From the NCBI GenBank assembly GCA_026393835.1, contig JAPKZK010000023.1, forward strand, positions 1 to 64,000: a stretch of 64,000 nt of DNA, in the 5' to 3' direction. The notes beneath the pieces were generated by a model, which was not told the DNA's origin, did not search any database, and worked only from the letters and a program-made list of their open reading frames with translations. Origin of the DNA: Candidatus Aminicenantota bacterium. GTDB taxonomy: Bacteria; Acidobacteriota; Aminicenantia; UBA2199. Position numbers and translations under genes: made by a program. Of the stretch, positions 41,465 to 51,200 are shown piece after piece; position 1 is the stretch's first letter; each line of letters begins with the position of its first letter.

Positions 41465-42697
41465 ATGGAGAAACTCTTTGAAGAATGGACCGAATATGCG
41501 CTGGAAAAAGAACTAAAGAACCGCGATATTCCATATAATTTATTGGAAATGTCCGCGAAGAAAATCGTTTTTATCAATGGTATCAGGCGATCAGGGAAAA
41601 GCAGCTTAATGATACTCCTGATGAAGAATTTACCGGAAAAATCGGCCTATATCAATCTTGAAGATGAACGAATTCCCCGTGATACCACATCTCTGGATGC
41701 CATTGTACGGTGGTTTGGAGATAAAGGCTATCTCTTCCTGGATGAGATCACTACCATTCAAGGCTGGGAAGGATGGCTGGCTAGAATCCATGAACAGACA
41801 AAAGGAAAATTGAAAATAATAGCCGCTTCTTCCATTCGCACGGTTTCCAATTTGATCAAACCACTGCGAGGAAGAACACTGGAATACGAACTTTTCCCCT
41901 TGAGTTTCAAGGAATTCCTGGCATTTACAAACGTTCAAATAAAAAAAACCACGGCAGGTGAAGGCATCATCAAAAGGGAATTAGAGAAATATCTTACCTT
42001 CGGCGGTTTCCCGGAAGTGGTGCACTGTAAAAATGATACCGAAAAAACACTTATCCTGATGTCTTATTACAGGGATATCGTCGCTCTCGATATTGCCGAA
42101 AAATCGAAAACCAGTTTATCGTTTGTCAATATGATAGCCAGGTACCTGGTGGATTCGTCTATTTTTTCCGCTTCGAAGTGCGTTAATTTTTTGAAGTCGG
42201 TGGGGATAAAAACAGGAAAAGAAAAAATTTTGGAATTGGAAAGGATCGCGGAGTTGTCGTACCTGTTTTTTTTCGTCCCGATATTTTCCTTCAACGTAAA
42301 GGACCGGTTTCAATATCCGCGAAAAGTTTATCCCGGCGATACCGGGTTCATAGATTCCATATCCGGGGAGAAAGGAATGGGAAGATTATATGAAAATGCC
42401 GTTTTTCTCAGTCTGCGCAGGAATTTGAAACCGGATCAGGAGATCGATCATTGGAAGGACAGGGACGGGTATGAAGTGGATTTCGTGATCAGGAGGGGGT
42501 TTAATGTGGAAAATATTATACAGGTTAGCGTAGGAACAGAAATAAAAGATAGGGAGTTCCGGGCGGGGCTGAAGGCGGCAAAAGAATTTAAAAAAAATGA
42601 GATCATACTGATCGGTGATAAAGAAGGTGAGGATCATAGAGAGGGCGTTACCTTCAAATTTATTCCGCTCCTGCGCTGGCTGCTGCCTGTTCCGTAA
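41465..42697 (+). CDS. AAA+ ATPase with C-terminal DUF4143
   Basis: A 410-residue protein of the large AAA/DUF4143 family. Walker A region IRRSGKSSLM (~residues 40-50), Walker B GYLFLDEI, sensor-like IIAASSIRTVSN, then FGGFPEVV and a winged-helix-like linker, and a C-terminal nuclease-like fold (GRLYENAVFLSLRR...DRDGYEVDFVIRR...ENIIQVSV) with the E...D...(E/Q)xK-like arrangement. Such proteins are abundant accessory genes with unclear function, often in defence or toxin-like contexts. A second, internally deleted copy lies 2.3 kb downstream, with the TIR gene between them. Confidence 0.88.
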   Translation: MEKLFEEWTEYALEKELKNRDIPYNLLEMSAKKIVFINGIRRSGKSSLMILLMKNLPEKSAYINLEDERIPRDTTSLDAIVRWFGDKGYLFLDEITTIQGWEGWLARIHEQTKGKLKIIAASSIRTVSNLIKPLRGRTLEYELFPLSFKEFLAFTNVQIKKTTAGEGIIKRELEKYLTFGGFPEVVHCKNDTEKTLILMSYYRDIVALDIAEKSKTSLSFVNMIARYLVDSSIFSASKCVNFLKSVGIKTGKEKILELERIAELSYLFFFVPIFSFNVKDRFQYPRKVYPGDTGFIDSISGEKGMGRLYENAVFLSLRRNLKPDQEIDHWKDRDGYEVDFVIRRGFNVENIIQVSVGTEIKDREFRAGLKAAKEFKKNEIILIGDKEGEDHREGVTFKFIPLLRWLLPVP

Positions 42698-42893
42698 ATT
42701 TGTTAAGGTTTCTTCCTGCCGGGAAATAAAATTTTTAGCCACAGATAGGCGACGAACACACGCGGCGAGACGGACACGGACAAAAAGGCGCCTGGACCTT
42801 CTTAATACTTTTATTTATTTTCCCAGGAAGAGGGGAAGGCGCCGTAATCGGCTGCGCTGCAATGGTAAGATGATTCGAACCATCGTTAAAGAA

Positions 42894-43412
42894 TCACTCA
42901 TTTGACTGATTCTTTGGCCTATCATTGTCCACAATTTTTCTACACATATTAAGTATTTTGACAATTTCAGAAGCAAGATATTCGGAATCTTCATCCCCAG
43001 TTAGTAGAACCTCCCATAAAAGGACCTCTCCATGTTCTCCACGATAAAAATTAGCCATCATTCTCAAACCAACTTTCCATGGTAATTGGAGACCGCCAAC
43101 CAAAATAAATTCAGGAACATGGAGATTCAGGGGCTCATCTGAAATATTCTGTATATACACCCATAATGAGCCGTGCTTTTTCGGCGTTAGATCCTGAATC
43201 CAGTTTATCCATCCAGGTAATCTCACTTCTACGACTACGTCGCAAACAAGTTTCTGATTACTAATTCGAATTACAAGAGACGCACCATCCAAAACTGGTT
43301 TTTCTTTGGCAAGACTCGTGACGTGAGCCAATTTCGCCAAGAACTGTTTTTCAACAGACAAATCCTCGATCTTCTTTTTTTTGAAGGGCCATAAATTTTT
43401 AATTGGCCACAT
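42894..43412 (-). CDS. Unknown protein next to the TIR gene
   Basis: A 172-residue soluble protein I do not recognise. It has a basic N-terminus (MWPIKNLWPFKKKK), then an alternating strand pattern (SLVIRISNQKLVCDVVVEVRLPGWINWIQDL, SLWVYIQNISDEPLNLHVPEFILVGG) and a C-terminal helix. GGAGGT lies 6 bases before the ATG at 43412, which is preferred over the ATG at 43424. It follows the TIR gene by 39 bases on the same strand, so the pair is probably co-expressed. A role as partner or target-recognition subunit of the TIR protein is conjecture. Confidence 0.65.
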   Translation of the reverse strand: MWPIKNLWPFKKKKIEDLSVEKQFLAKLAHVTSLAKEKPVLDGASLVIRISNQKLVCDVVVEVRLPGWINWIQDLTPKKHGSLWVYIQNISDEPLNLHVPEFILVGGLQLPWKVGLRMMANFYRGEHGEVLLWEVLLTGDEDSEYLASEIVKILNMCRKIVDNDRPKNQSNE

Positions 43413-43451
43413 AGTAACCTCCATTTAAAGAACCGGATACTCCACGGGATA

Positions 43452-44354
43452 TCATAGACTCTCTTCGTCGTCGATATTCCGAAACTCGCGTTCCCTAAAA
43501 GCATCATCCTCCAGTAATCTTTTTAGATGATTGATCCGTGATAGCGCATACGGACGCTTTAATCTGAAACCATGACTGACCGGTGTGCGATGGGCATATA
43601 CTTTCCTTCCATATCGCTCGTAAATGGCTTGCTCGAGTTCCTCTGCACATTTGCATAACCTGTCATACTCGGGCCAAAATTGCTGCAGCGAATCGGTGTT
43701 TACATCATTCCTATGGTGTAGAACTAGCTCGCTTAGTTCAATAATATGGTTCAATTCAGAGCATACACTCCCGACACCTGAGAGTGAACTGATTTTATGA
43801 CCGATAGTTTTTAACTCTCCCTGAGCAGAAAGCTGTCTCATGAACTCGATCGAAGCTGAGGGAGCCAGATATTCTTTCCTGTAGTGTCTTGCAATGGCAC
43901 GGATATATTCAAATCCGCGTAAAGCTAGGTTTGGCTGACCTCCATACCGTATGGAAACCTCCTCTTCCTTTACTTTTCCTGGTTCAATCAGGTGCCAAAA
44001 ATACAGAGGCTTGCGCATTTGTCGTGCAAGACAAATTTCCTTTTGTACCCAGACAGATTTCAGTGTATGAGGAGACGTAACTACAGTAACGAGGATAGAA
44101 TCGGCTATCGCCGAGCTTAACACTGACTCGACGGTATGGGAATCGCCCGATATCGGCTTCCCCCTTTTGTCGTAGGCCATTCTAGGGGCTTGATCCTGGT
44201 TTCCAACATCCCTATCCCACCATGCACGCAGGCCTAAATCTTGTAAAAGATGAGTTAAGCTGTGTGCAGCTTCGACATCGTGCGATTGGTAGGATATAAA
44301 TGTGTGAAACTGTATAATTCCAGGTGCAGAGAATACCATATTATCAATCTCCAT
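43452..44354 (-). CDS. TIR-domain protein
   Basis: A 300-residue soluble protein. Residues ~14-130 form a TIR domain: FHTFISYQSHDVEAAHSLTHLLQDLGLRAWWDRD, ADSILVTVVTSPHTLKSVWVQKEICLA. The glutamate expected of TIR NADases is present (E106 in W-x-x-x-E). The remaining ~170 residues are helical and unrecognised (ELNHIIELSELVLHHRNDV, CAEELEQAIYERYGRKVYAHRTPV). Bacterial TIR proteins commonly deplete NAD+ or make cyclic ADP-ribose signals in anti-phage defence. The exact start (44354 or later) is uncertain. Downstream lies the unknown gene at 42894; upstream is a truncated HTH frame. Confidence 0.82.
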   Translation of the reverse strand: MEIDNMVFSAPGIIQFHTFISYQSHDVEAAHSLTHLLQDLGLRAWWDRDVGNQDQAPRMAYDKRGKPISGDSHTVESVLSSAIADSILVTVVTSPHTLKSVWVQKEICLARQMRKPLYFWHLIEPGKVKEEEVSIRYGGQPNLALRGFEYIRAIARHYRKEYLAPSASIEFMRQLSAQGELKTIGHKISSLSGVGSVCSELNHIIELSELVLHHRNDVNTDSLQQFWPEYDRLCKCAEELEQAIYERYGRKVYAHRTPVSHGFRLKRPYALSRINHLKRLLEDDAFREREFRNIDDEESL

Positions 44355-44356
44355 TA

Positions 44357-44548
44357 TTACCTTACTTCCCGGCATAGCCCAACTAATTTAACCGGCTGAC
44401 CGTTTCCGACTACACAACCAACTTGATTTCCGCGATCCCCTGAGATATCCAGGGCCTGGGCAGAGTCCTTTTGTCTGAATTTTAAATGACGGCGCACCAG
44501 TTCCACGCGCTTGCCGATCTCTTTAAGGACATTATCCATTTCGTTCAT
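44357..44548 (-). pseudogene. Truncated XRE-type helix-turn-helix frame upstream of the TIR gene
   Basis: The frame reads MNEMDNVLKEIGKRVELVRRHLKFRQKDSAQALDISG, matching the first helices of an XRE/Cro HTH (GKR...R..L.F.Q...A..L.ISG). It then loses the expected recognition helix and 'E.GK..P' segment (GDRGNQVGCVVGNGQ). Probably a frameshifted or truncated regulator of the TIR cassette; it could also be a short functional leader gene. It ends 3 bases before the TIR start. Confidence 0.5.
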
Positions 44549-44828
44549 CAAAATACCCACGCAAAAAAAATGCGATCGCGAAATTAAAGCTTGACAAACG
44601 TGAATTATTGAGTTATTGTTCGCATACGAGAAATATTTGGAGCATAAATTCGCGAATATCAGTAAGTGGGATGATTGGTTTTTTGAAGCCGAATAAAAGT
44701 GGCGGTGATTCATCGAGTTTTTTTCTCCTTAGGTATGGAGTATATTGGAAAACCGCCGGATTGTCAAGCCGAAACACAACTTTAAGTAGAAGGAAAGATG
44801 GATAATCAGGAACAGGAACCGATGGCGT

Positions 44829-44851
44829 GTTAGGGGACAGACAGGAATAAA
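44829..44851 (+). repeat. Dispersed GTTAGGGGACAGACA motif
   Basis: GTTAGGGGACAGACAGGAAT. It lies in the gap 44549-44919, which otherwise holds A/T-rich sequence with no gene. Confidence 0.55.
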
Positions 44852-44919
44852 CGCCATAATTCCCTCTGTGGGAGCCCCCCGGTCACTTCGCCGCGGGCCT
44901 GGACCTTCCTAAAACTTTG

Positions 44920-45358
44920 GGTTATTGTCCTGGCGCAGGACGATTTCGGCATAATTTTCCGGAAATCGTTTTACAAGAAGACGATTTTAGTATATCCCGG
45001 CGATACCGGGTTCATCGATTCCATATCCGGGGAGAAAGGTATGGGAAGATTATATGAAAATGCTGTTTTTCTCAGTTTGCGCAGGAATTTGAGACCGGAT
45101 CAGGAGATCGATCATTGGAAGGACAGGGACGGGTATGAAGTGGATTTCGTGATCAGGAGGGGGTTTAATGTAGAAAATATTATACAGGTGAGCGTAGGTG
45201 CGGAAATAAAAGAAAGGGAGTTCCGGGCGGGCCTGAAGGCGGCAAAAGAATTTAAAAAAAATGAGATCATACTGATCGGTGATAAAGAAGGTGAGGAGCA
45301 TAGAGAGGGCGTTACCTTCAAATTTATTCCGCTTCTGCGCTGGCTGCTGCCTGTTCCG
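44920..45358 (+). pseudogene. Internally deleted copy of the DUF4143 ATPase gene
   Basis: The upstream region with the GTCCTGGCGCAGGAC palindrome and the TTTACA -35 box (equivalent to ~41370-41437) is joined directly to the last ~120 codons of the ATPase (equivalent to 42331-42690). The breakpoint carries AGTATAT (44989-44995), corresponding to two AGTTTAT sequences in the intact copy (41434-41440 and 42325-42331). About 890 bases, including most of the ATPase, are missing. The remaining frame GRLYENAVFLSLRRNLRPDQE... is highly similar to the intact gene but has no usable start. Homology ends at 45358, next to an IS21 fragment. Confidence 0.85.
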
Positions 45359-45383
45359 CCGGGGCCTTCGCATCTCAATGCCC

Positions 45384-45725
45384 CTATTCGTTCGTGACCT
45401 TGAAGACGAATTTGAAAACCCAGTTGCAAATAATATCGGAAAATGATATTATTTGCAGTTGAAAATATGCATATAGACTCTTGGCTTGCAAACCCGGATT
45501 CACCTTTAAAAGAGATTTGGCTTTGGGCCAGACACTCACGAACGGATCCGGACGGGTTCGGTAAGACCGGGGCTCGGCTATACTTAACTGACTGGGAAGT
45601 TTGCCTAAATCCCGATACTTCCGCGCCGTCTTCATATTCAAGCTGGCTTTCTCTGCCGCTAAAGATAATGTCGGCTGTTTGTTCAATTCCACGAATAACC
45701 TCCTAACTTTTTTGTCTTCTACCAT
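45384..45725 (-). pseudogene. IS21-family transposase (IstA) N-terminal remnant
   Basis: The frame reads MVEDKKVRRLFVELNKQPTLSLAAEKASLNMKTARKYRDLGKLPSQL...RTRPDPFVSVWPKAKSLLKVNPGLQAKSLYAYFQ, the N-terminal HTH and linker of IS21 IstA. It then becomes non-homologous (IISFSDIICNWVF), so the catalytic DDE domain and istB are gone. The outer end with typical multiple terminal repeats is preserved at ~45809-45848. The inner break abuts the deleted ATPase copy. Confidence 0.78.
45425..45457. repeat. Perfect 13-bp inverted repeat at the IS21/ATPase junction
   Basis: TGCAAATAATATC (45425-45437) pairs with GATATTATTTGCA (45445-45457) across a 7-nt loop. It marks the inner boundary of the IS21 remnant and may be a terminator or an element end. 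Confidence 0.65.
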
Positions 45726-45808
45726 TCGATTCGCTCCATATTTTAAAACTTGAATCGAATAGCTTAAATCAAATTCTCATTTTTGCAAAATTATAGTTGT
45801 CGTTGAAT

Positions 45809-45848
45809 GGTAAATCTAATTGTCGTTAGGAGGTAAATCTAATTGTCG
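45809..45848. mobile_element. IS21-type terminal repeats (outer end)
   Basis: GGTAAATCTAATTGTCG occurs twice at a 23-base interval (45809-45825, 45832-45848), with a third partial TTGTCGTTGAATGG just before. Multiple terminal repeats are a feature of IS21 ends and this one lies upstream of the istA remnant. Confidence 0.65.
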
Positions 45849-45935
45849 CTAATCATAGACTGCTACAAAAACAAAGAGTACAGCTATAAAGAGACACAAA
45901 AAACCATAAAAACAGCAGCCCCGATTTTGACAATT

Positions 45936-47828
45936 TTAGGGATGTCCACTGAAATAATTCATAGAAAAGTTGATGGGATGCATTGTTTTCGAGAACAATT
46001 GAATAACAATATCATGACTATCGATAAATTGTAAACGCGAAAATATCTTAACAATTTCTTGTTTCTTGTAACGCAAGAAATTTTTTATTTTTTCTGCTGT
46101 ATCCGGATCAGAAGGTTCTTCAATTTCAATAAATAAAACAATTTCATTCTTATTGACATTGATATTTACCAATTGGCAAGGATTAAAGAAAAGATCAAAT
46201 ACCTGGCCAGCTTTATCAACATCATGCCTTCCCCAATCATGCAATAAATCACAAAGGATCAAGAGAAAACCAACTGGATCTCGCTCATATGAAATATACC
46301 TTAAATTTTCAACTTTATCACGAGGCTGCCTGTTTTCGGTTCCATTTTTCCATTTTTCAAAAAATTCATCATAGGATACTTTCCATTTTGTACATTTTTC
46401 ACATTGAGTATCAGTGCATCTGGCACAACGATTTTCCAGGATATCGGGGGTTGTCCATAAATGATTGTGGATTGAAATTGCTGCGGCAGCGGGAAATAGG
46501 AACCTATAGAGTTCCTTTTCTTTCTTTAGGCGAAGAAGTAACATAATAGCTGAAAGAATACCGTGATCCCTGAATCTCATACTTTGATCAAATATTCGAC
46601 TCCTAATTTCGCATCCCCGATTTATAGTTGGTTTAAGAGTCATCAATTCATAGTTAATCTTACTTCTTTCAAAATGCAATTTCCGATGATATTCCGCCAA
46701 ATCTTCAATACAACTATTATACGCGACATCGGAAATCATATTAGAGATATCAATATTTGCTTCAAGTATAGCTCTTTTAGATTTTTGACGGTGGGTGTAC
46801 TGCTGGAAAAAAGCGTCCAGCCAATCCCCACACTTTTCTACCGGGTAAGCGATATCATGAAACATAGCCGTCAAGAACCATATAAAGCTTATATCATTTA
46901 GATCCCGATATGTTTGACCCTTAATCGGGTAATATGAACGATTAAAAACTTCAACAATATTATTTTTTAATTCATTACTAACTGTGCTTATAATCGATAT
47001 GCCAAGTATATAGACATTAAATTGATGCAAAAAATGGTCTCTATAGTAAGGAATTATAAAGAGGTTTTTCTGGTTTTTCTCAAATTCTTTGATAAGAGAT
47101 ATCAATTTCTCCTGCTGTAATGGATCTAATTGATCGCTATACATCCATAAATTTATCCTAAGAAAGTCGTAATATATTTTCTGAAGATAATTGGTATATC
47201 TGTAATTTAAAGAAAGATTTTCTACGAATTCATGTATTAACTTGAAATCATCTTTGTTTATCGTTTGTTTTAAAACACCCAAATATCTTTGGTTAAAAAT
47301 GTACTTTTTTTGGTGCGTATCTTCTACATTTCTGAGAACAGCATCTATATTAATGTCATATAGCTCCTTCTCAGCTAATGCGTTAGAAGGATCGTCCGGA
47401 CTAAAATCAAATGTCAGAAAAATGACCAGACGCGTATCTTCAAATTCGTATCCACAATAGTAAACATATTTATTCATCCAATAACTCAACAGATCTGGTC
47501 CTATAAGTGTTTCCCCATTATTAGCTAGATGATCATTATGAATTGAATTGAACAAACAAATCTGTCCACCTGGGCCATATGCATAGTTTTGATAATTTTT
47601 CAATGAAACGTTCAATAATAGGCCATTTTCCTGCGGTATTGGAAATCCTTTTTCTTTATCAAAATTGAGAGTACTGTCGAAAGCTTCCAGTCTGAGTAAG
47701 TAATTATTAGATTTCCCTGGGGATACGATTGAAAAGATGTACAGAGCATATTCATGGCCAAGGAAACGCTGTCCAGCCAATCTCTCGGCAAATTGTTCTA
47801 TGATTTCTTTAAAAATTTCAATATTCAT
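45936..47828 (-). CDS. HD-type phosphohydrolase with embedded four-Cys zinc motif (output gene of a three-gene signalling operon)
   Basis: A 630-residue soluble protein. Residues 1-240 are unrecognised alpha/beta sequence. Residues ~260-545 contain an HD-domain series: YYRDHFLHQF (H265/H268), MFHDIAYP (H324-D325), RDHG (H422), SIHNHLW (H454/H456) and LCDLLHD (D527). Together these could bind one or two metals as in HD/HD-GYP or nucleotide hydrolases. Between the last His and Asp sits CARCTDTQCEKC (C468, C471, C476, C479), a probable zinc knuckle. No GYP motif. It follows the receiver gene by 15 bases. A cyclic-nucleotide or (p)ppGpp-like substrate is possible but not shown. Confidence 0.75.
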   Translation of the reverse strand: MNIEIFKEIIEQFAERLAGQRFLGHEYALYIFSIVSPGKSNNYLLRLEAFDSTLNFDKEKGFPIPQENGLLLNVSLKNYQNYAYGPGGQICLFNSIHNDHLANNGETLIGPDLLSYWMNKYVYYCGYEFEDTRLVIFLTFDFSPDDPSNALAEKELYDINIDAVLRNVEDTHQKKYIFNQRYLGVLKQTINKDDFKLIHEFVENLSLNYRYTNYLQKIYYDFLRINLWMYSDQLDPLQQEKLISLIKEFEKNQKNLFIIPYYRDHFLHQFNVYILGISIISTVSNELKNNIVEVFNRSYYPIKGQTYRDLNDISFIWFLTAMFHDIAYPVEKCGDWLDAFFQQYTHRQKSKRAILEANIDISNMISDVAYNSCIEDLAEYHRKLHFERSKINYELMTLKPTINRGCEIRSRIFDQSMRFRDHGILSAIMLLLRLKKEKELYRFLFPAAAAISIHNHLWTTPDILENRCARCTDTQCEKCTKWKVSYDEFFEKWKNGTENRQPRDKVENLRYISYERDPVGFLLILCDLLHDWGRHDVDKAGQVFDLFFNPCQLVNINVNKNEIVLFIEIEEPSDPDTAEKIKNFLRYKKQEIVKIFSRLQFIDSHDIVIQLFSKTMHPINFSMNYFSGHP

Positions 47829-47843
47829 ATAAATATATCTCCA

Positions 47844-48260
47844 TTATTTATTTTTATCTGTCTTGCTCATATAGTACTCATATAGTGCTTTGGCAAATGA
47901 AGCCGGTTCAATACGCTTATCGAAGATTGCGCGACTTTCAACTTTGGCATCTAATAACTCCGCCTTAGTTACCTCATCATTGGCCCAGATACTAAAAAAA
48001 ACAGGTGCGAAACTGAATTTGCCTTTGAGTCGATTAAACATTTGCAACCCAGTTATGTTGGGCATGCGGTAATCGAAAATAACCAGATCGGGATGATAGT
48101 CGGTGATTTCTTTCTCGGCACTATCCGGGTTTCCAAAAATTTTGACATCGAAGACTTTCTCTTTTTTTAAATAGTACAAAATAGGTTCTACAAATGGCAC
48201 ATTGTTTTCATACCATGCCACTTTAATCTTCCTTTTTTCATTTTCATTGTTATTATTCAT
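47844..48260 (-). CDS. Stand-alone divergent receiver-domain response regulator
   Basis: A 138-residue protein consisting of one REC domain. The phosphoacceptor is in DLVIFDYRMPNITG (D63) and the conserved Lys in FDKRIEP (K114). The usual N-terminal acidic pair that holds Mg2+ is altered: VAWYENN has E18 but Asn at the next position. No output domain. It overlaps the kinase gene by 8 bases and precedes the HD gene by 15 bases. It probably relays phosphate from the kinase or acts as an allosteric partner of the HD protein. Confidence 0.85.
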   Translation of the reverse strand: MNNNNENEKRKIKVAWYENNVPFVEPILYYLKKEKVFDVKIFGNPDSAEKEITDYHPDLVIFDYRMPNITGLQMFNRLKGKFSFAPVFFSIWANDEVTKAELLDAKVESRAIFDKRIEPASFAKALYEYYMSKTDKNK

Positions 48261-51200
48261 TTTTCTCCTCTTTTTTTTCTTTTTCCTTAATTTCGCAGGG
48301 AATGATCAGCGTGAAACTGGCACCATTCCTTTGCTTTTTAGAATCATAGTTATTTTGGGGTGTGATTTCACCGCCCAATATACTCGCATATGTTTTGGCC
48401 ACCCATAAGCCAAGTCCATCGCCGTCAATATTGCTAATTTCTCCGTATTCCCCTCTAAAATAGGGAGCAAATATGTAAGGCATTTCTTCCTCCGGGATAC
48501 CCACCCCATTATCCGAAACCTTGAAGTATATTTTGTTTTTGTCATACCTTATCCCTACACTTATATGTCTTAAGCCTTCACAATATTTAATGGAATTGCG
48601 GATAAGCTGTTCCAATATCTCACGAAGCTTCGACTCATCCGAGTAAATATCGAAATCCAGGCCCTGCCCCGGTTCTATTAAGACATCTCCTTCGCAGCAA
48701 AGATCTTTCATCACTTTACGCATATTTTTTACCACATCGTTCACCATAGATCCCAATTGAAAGGTGGACAATTCAGGGCCAACATGACGGAATAGTTTCC
48801 TGACATTCAATATAAAATCGCACCGGTTTAACAATTGCTCCACCAATCCCAGCATGCGTTTGTGATACTCCCTGGTGACAGAACCATCCGGATCAAAAAA
48901 ATCCTTATCTTCCAATACAATCACCTGGTTTCTTAATGCCAGCAAGGGTTCTTTACTCTGATGGGCAAACAGGCGGTGGCTGAAAAGGCTTTGCATTTCC
49001 GCCTCGGTCATCCCGTTAAACGCCATAATATACAAATTCAACACAGAAACAAATCCCCGGAATCGAGAAATCTTCTCTTTAAACCGGGGCTGATCGATGT
49101 CCTTTTCTAAAAATAGAAACCTGTATTTCCCATATTCATGGTTATTATCGGGAAGATAAAAAAATATATCCTCGATATTCGGTGCATCAGCATCGATCCA
49201 TTCGGGTAAAGATGACATATCTTTTTCCGATTTAATCTTAAAAATTTTCTTTTTGTAAGTATAGATTTCACCTTGATTTTTTAAATTAAAATTTTCAATA
49301 GCAGGGTATTGGAACAAGGCTTGCTGTGGATACATTCCTACAATGATAGTATAAAACATATTCCTGAAAAAATGGTTGTAATTATCCAGGGTGTCGGGGT
49401 TGTCCAGGGCAGGGAGGGGTTGTTCTTTCCTTCGTATATCAACTAAATAATTATCCAGGAAGGTCGCGGTATTTTCAAGGCTGAGTATAGGGAGCCTGAC
49501 TTCGCAAAAGATAGAGAGTATATTGGTAAGATGCTCGATAATGGCCTTTAAGAAGTAAGCATAAATCTTCCCCAGAGGGAAGGATCCAATCTCTTTATTA
49601 TATAGTTCCTTAAAATATTCTCTCAGCATAACCAATTCATGACGCGGGATCAAGGTTTCGCGTGTTTGGGTGAGGCATTCCTGGAAAATCGTTTTCATCT
49701 CTGAAATTTTTTCTATAATTTCATTTAACTGCCGGATCAGCTCGCTGAAATATTTGCCTTCCTTATTATAGCCGGTGATTCGATAAGATACGACAATATC
49801 CATGGCGTCTGAGAGTTTAAGTATTTTTTGAGCTCGATCGAATATAAATGAGAATTCCTGGTAAAATACATCCTGTTCTTCTTCAAATCGTTCCGGGAAA
49901 ATATCTTTAAAGCCATTAATGGACAACAATACGCCGGAAATATCATCGAACTGGTGTAATTTTGCACCAAAACTGTATGTGGACTCGAAGACTGTTTTGA
50001 AATCCTTGTTTGTTACTTTATGACTCAAGTGGGAAAAAATAGGAATATCGGCATTTTCCTCAAAGAGTTTATAGCATAATTTAATTGGGCAATAGTTAAG
50101 TTTGTCTACCATATAGGCCAAAACTTCAACCTTTTTATGCAGCAGCGGGTCCGGAAGTTCTTTATCAAACGTGCGGCTGCGTAGTTTCTGGCAAATAAAA
50201 TCAACCGCAGCTTCCAGGTATAGATTATTCTTTATTTTGCTAAGGACCGATACGAATTCTTCGTGCATAATGATTAATGTGACAGGAAAACAGTGAACAC
50301 GGACCTCTTCCATTAATTCACGGGGACTGCGCAAATTGGGCAGTGTAGCATTTTTAATGGTCTTATTGATGGCTTCCAAGAGCGGTTTATTCACCATAAT
50401 TTTAAAAAGATTGATACCCAGGGTTTTCATCACCTGCTGGCAGTAGCTGTCGTTTTTAATTCCCCAGGACAAAATCAGCAGGTTGATTGTGTTTTGAAAT
50501 TTATTGTACGTATTTATAAAATCATGATCAGGGTTTGGTGGATTATGCCTGTTGATAAGCTCCTTGAAAAAAAATTGCACTAGGTGGAGTAAAGGTCCGG
50601 CATGATACGGATAATTTACCGAACGGGTCAGTTTCTCGATTTCAATCCGGATGGCGTTTAAGTCCCAATCCTTTGATTCGTAATCCGTATATAACCGGCG
50701 CAAAGAATTTTCCTGTATATTAATGCAGCGCATTTTAATCTTATTATTCAGCGCCCGGTGAGTGTCAGAAGAATAAAAAAAATCTTTTATGCCCTTCTCA
50801 AAAACTTTTGAACGGTAGAAGCGATAAATTTTTAAATGGCCTTGCTGTTCTCCTGCTAACATAAGTATGCGCTCTCCATCATATTTTTCCCCGGTATAAA
50901 GAGGAAGAACGGCATTGATCGATAACTGGTCTTTATCCTGCCCCATGGCATACATATCAAGCTCAAGGTACTCTTCGAGTTTTCCTGACGGATCGAGAAT
51001 GAGTATTTTGGGACATAAGCCCCCGATGAGAAGTTTATTGTCTTCGGTTTTGACAATGAAGCGAACGGGCCCGGGCAGGCTGTGGGTCCATTGGCATAAC
51101 GGGGGATTTATTGAAAAATCAAAGGCAATAATATCACCTTCTTCAGTCCCTAAAATAACATTTTCACTATCAAGGGCATGACAAACATTAAAGCGGGGAG

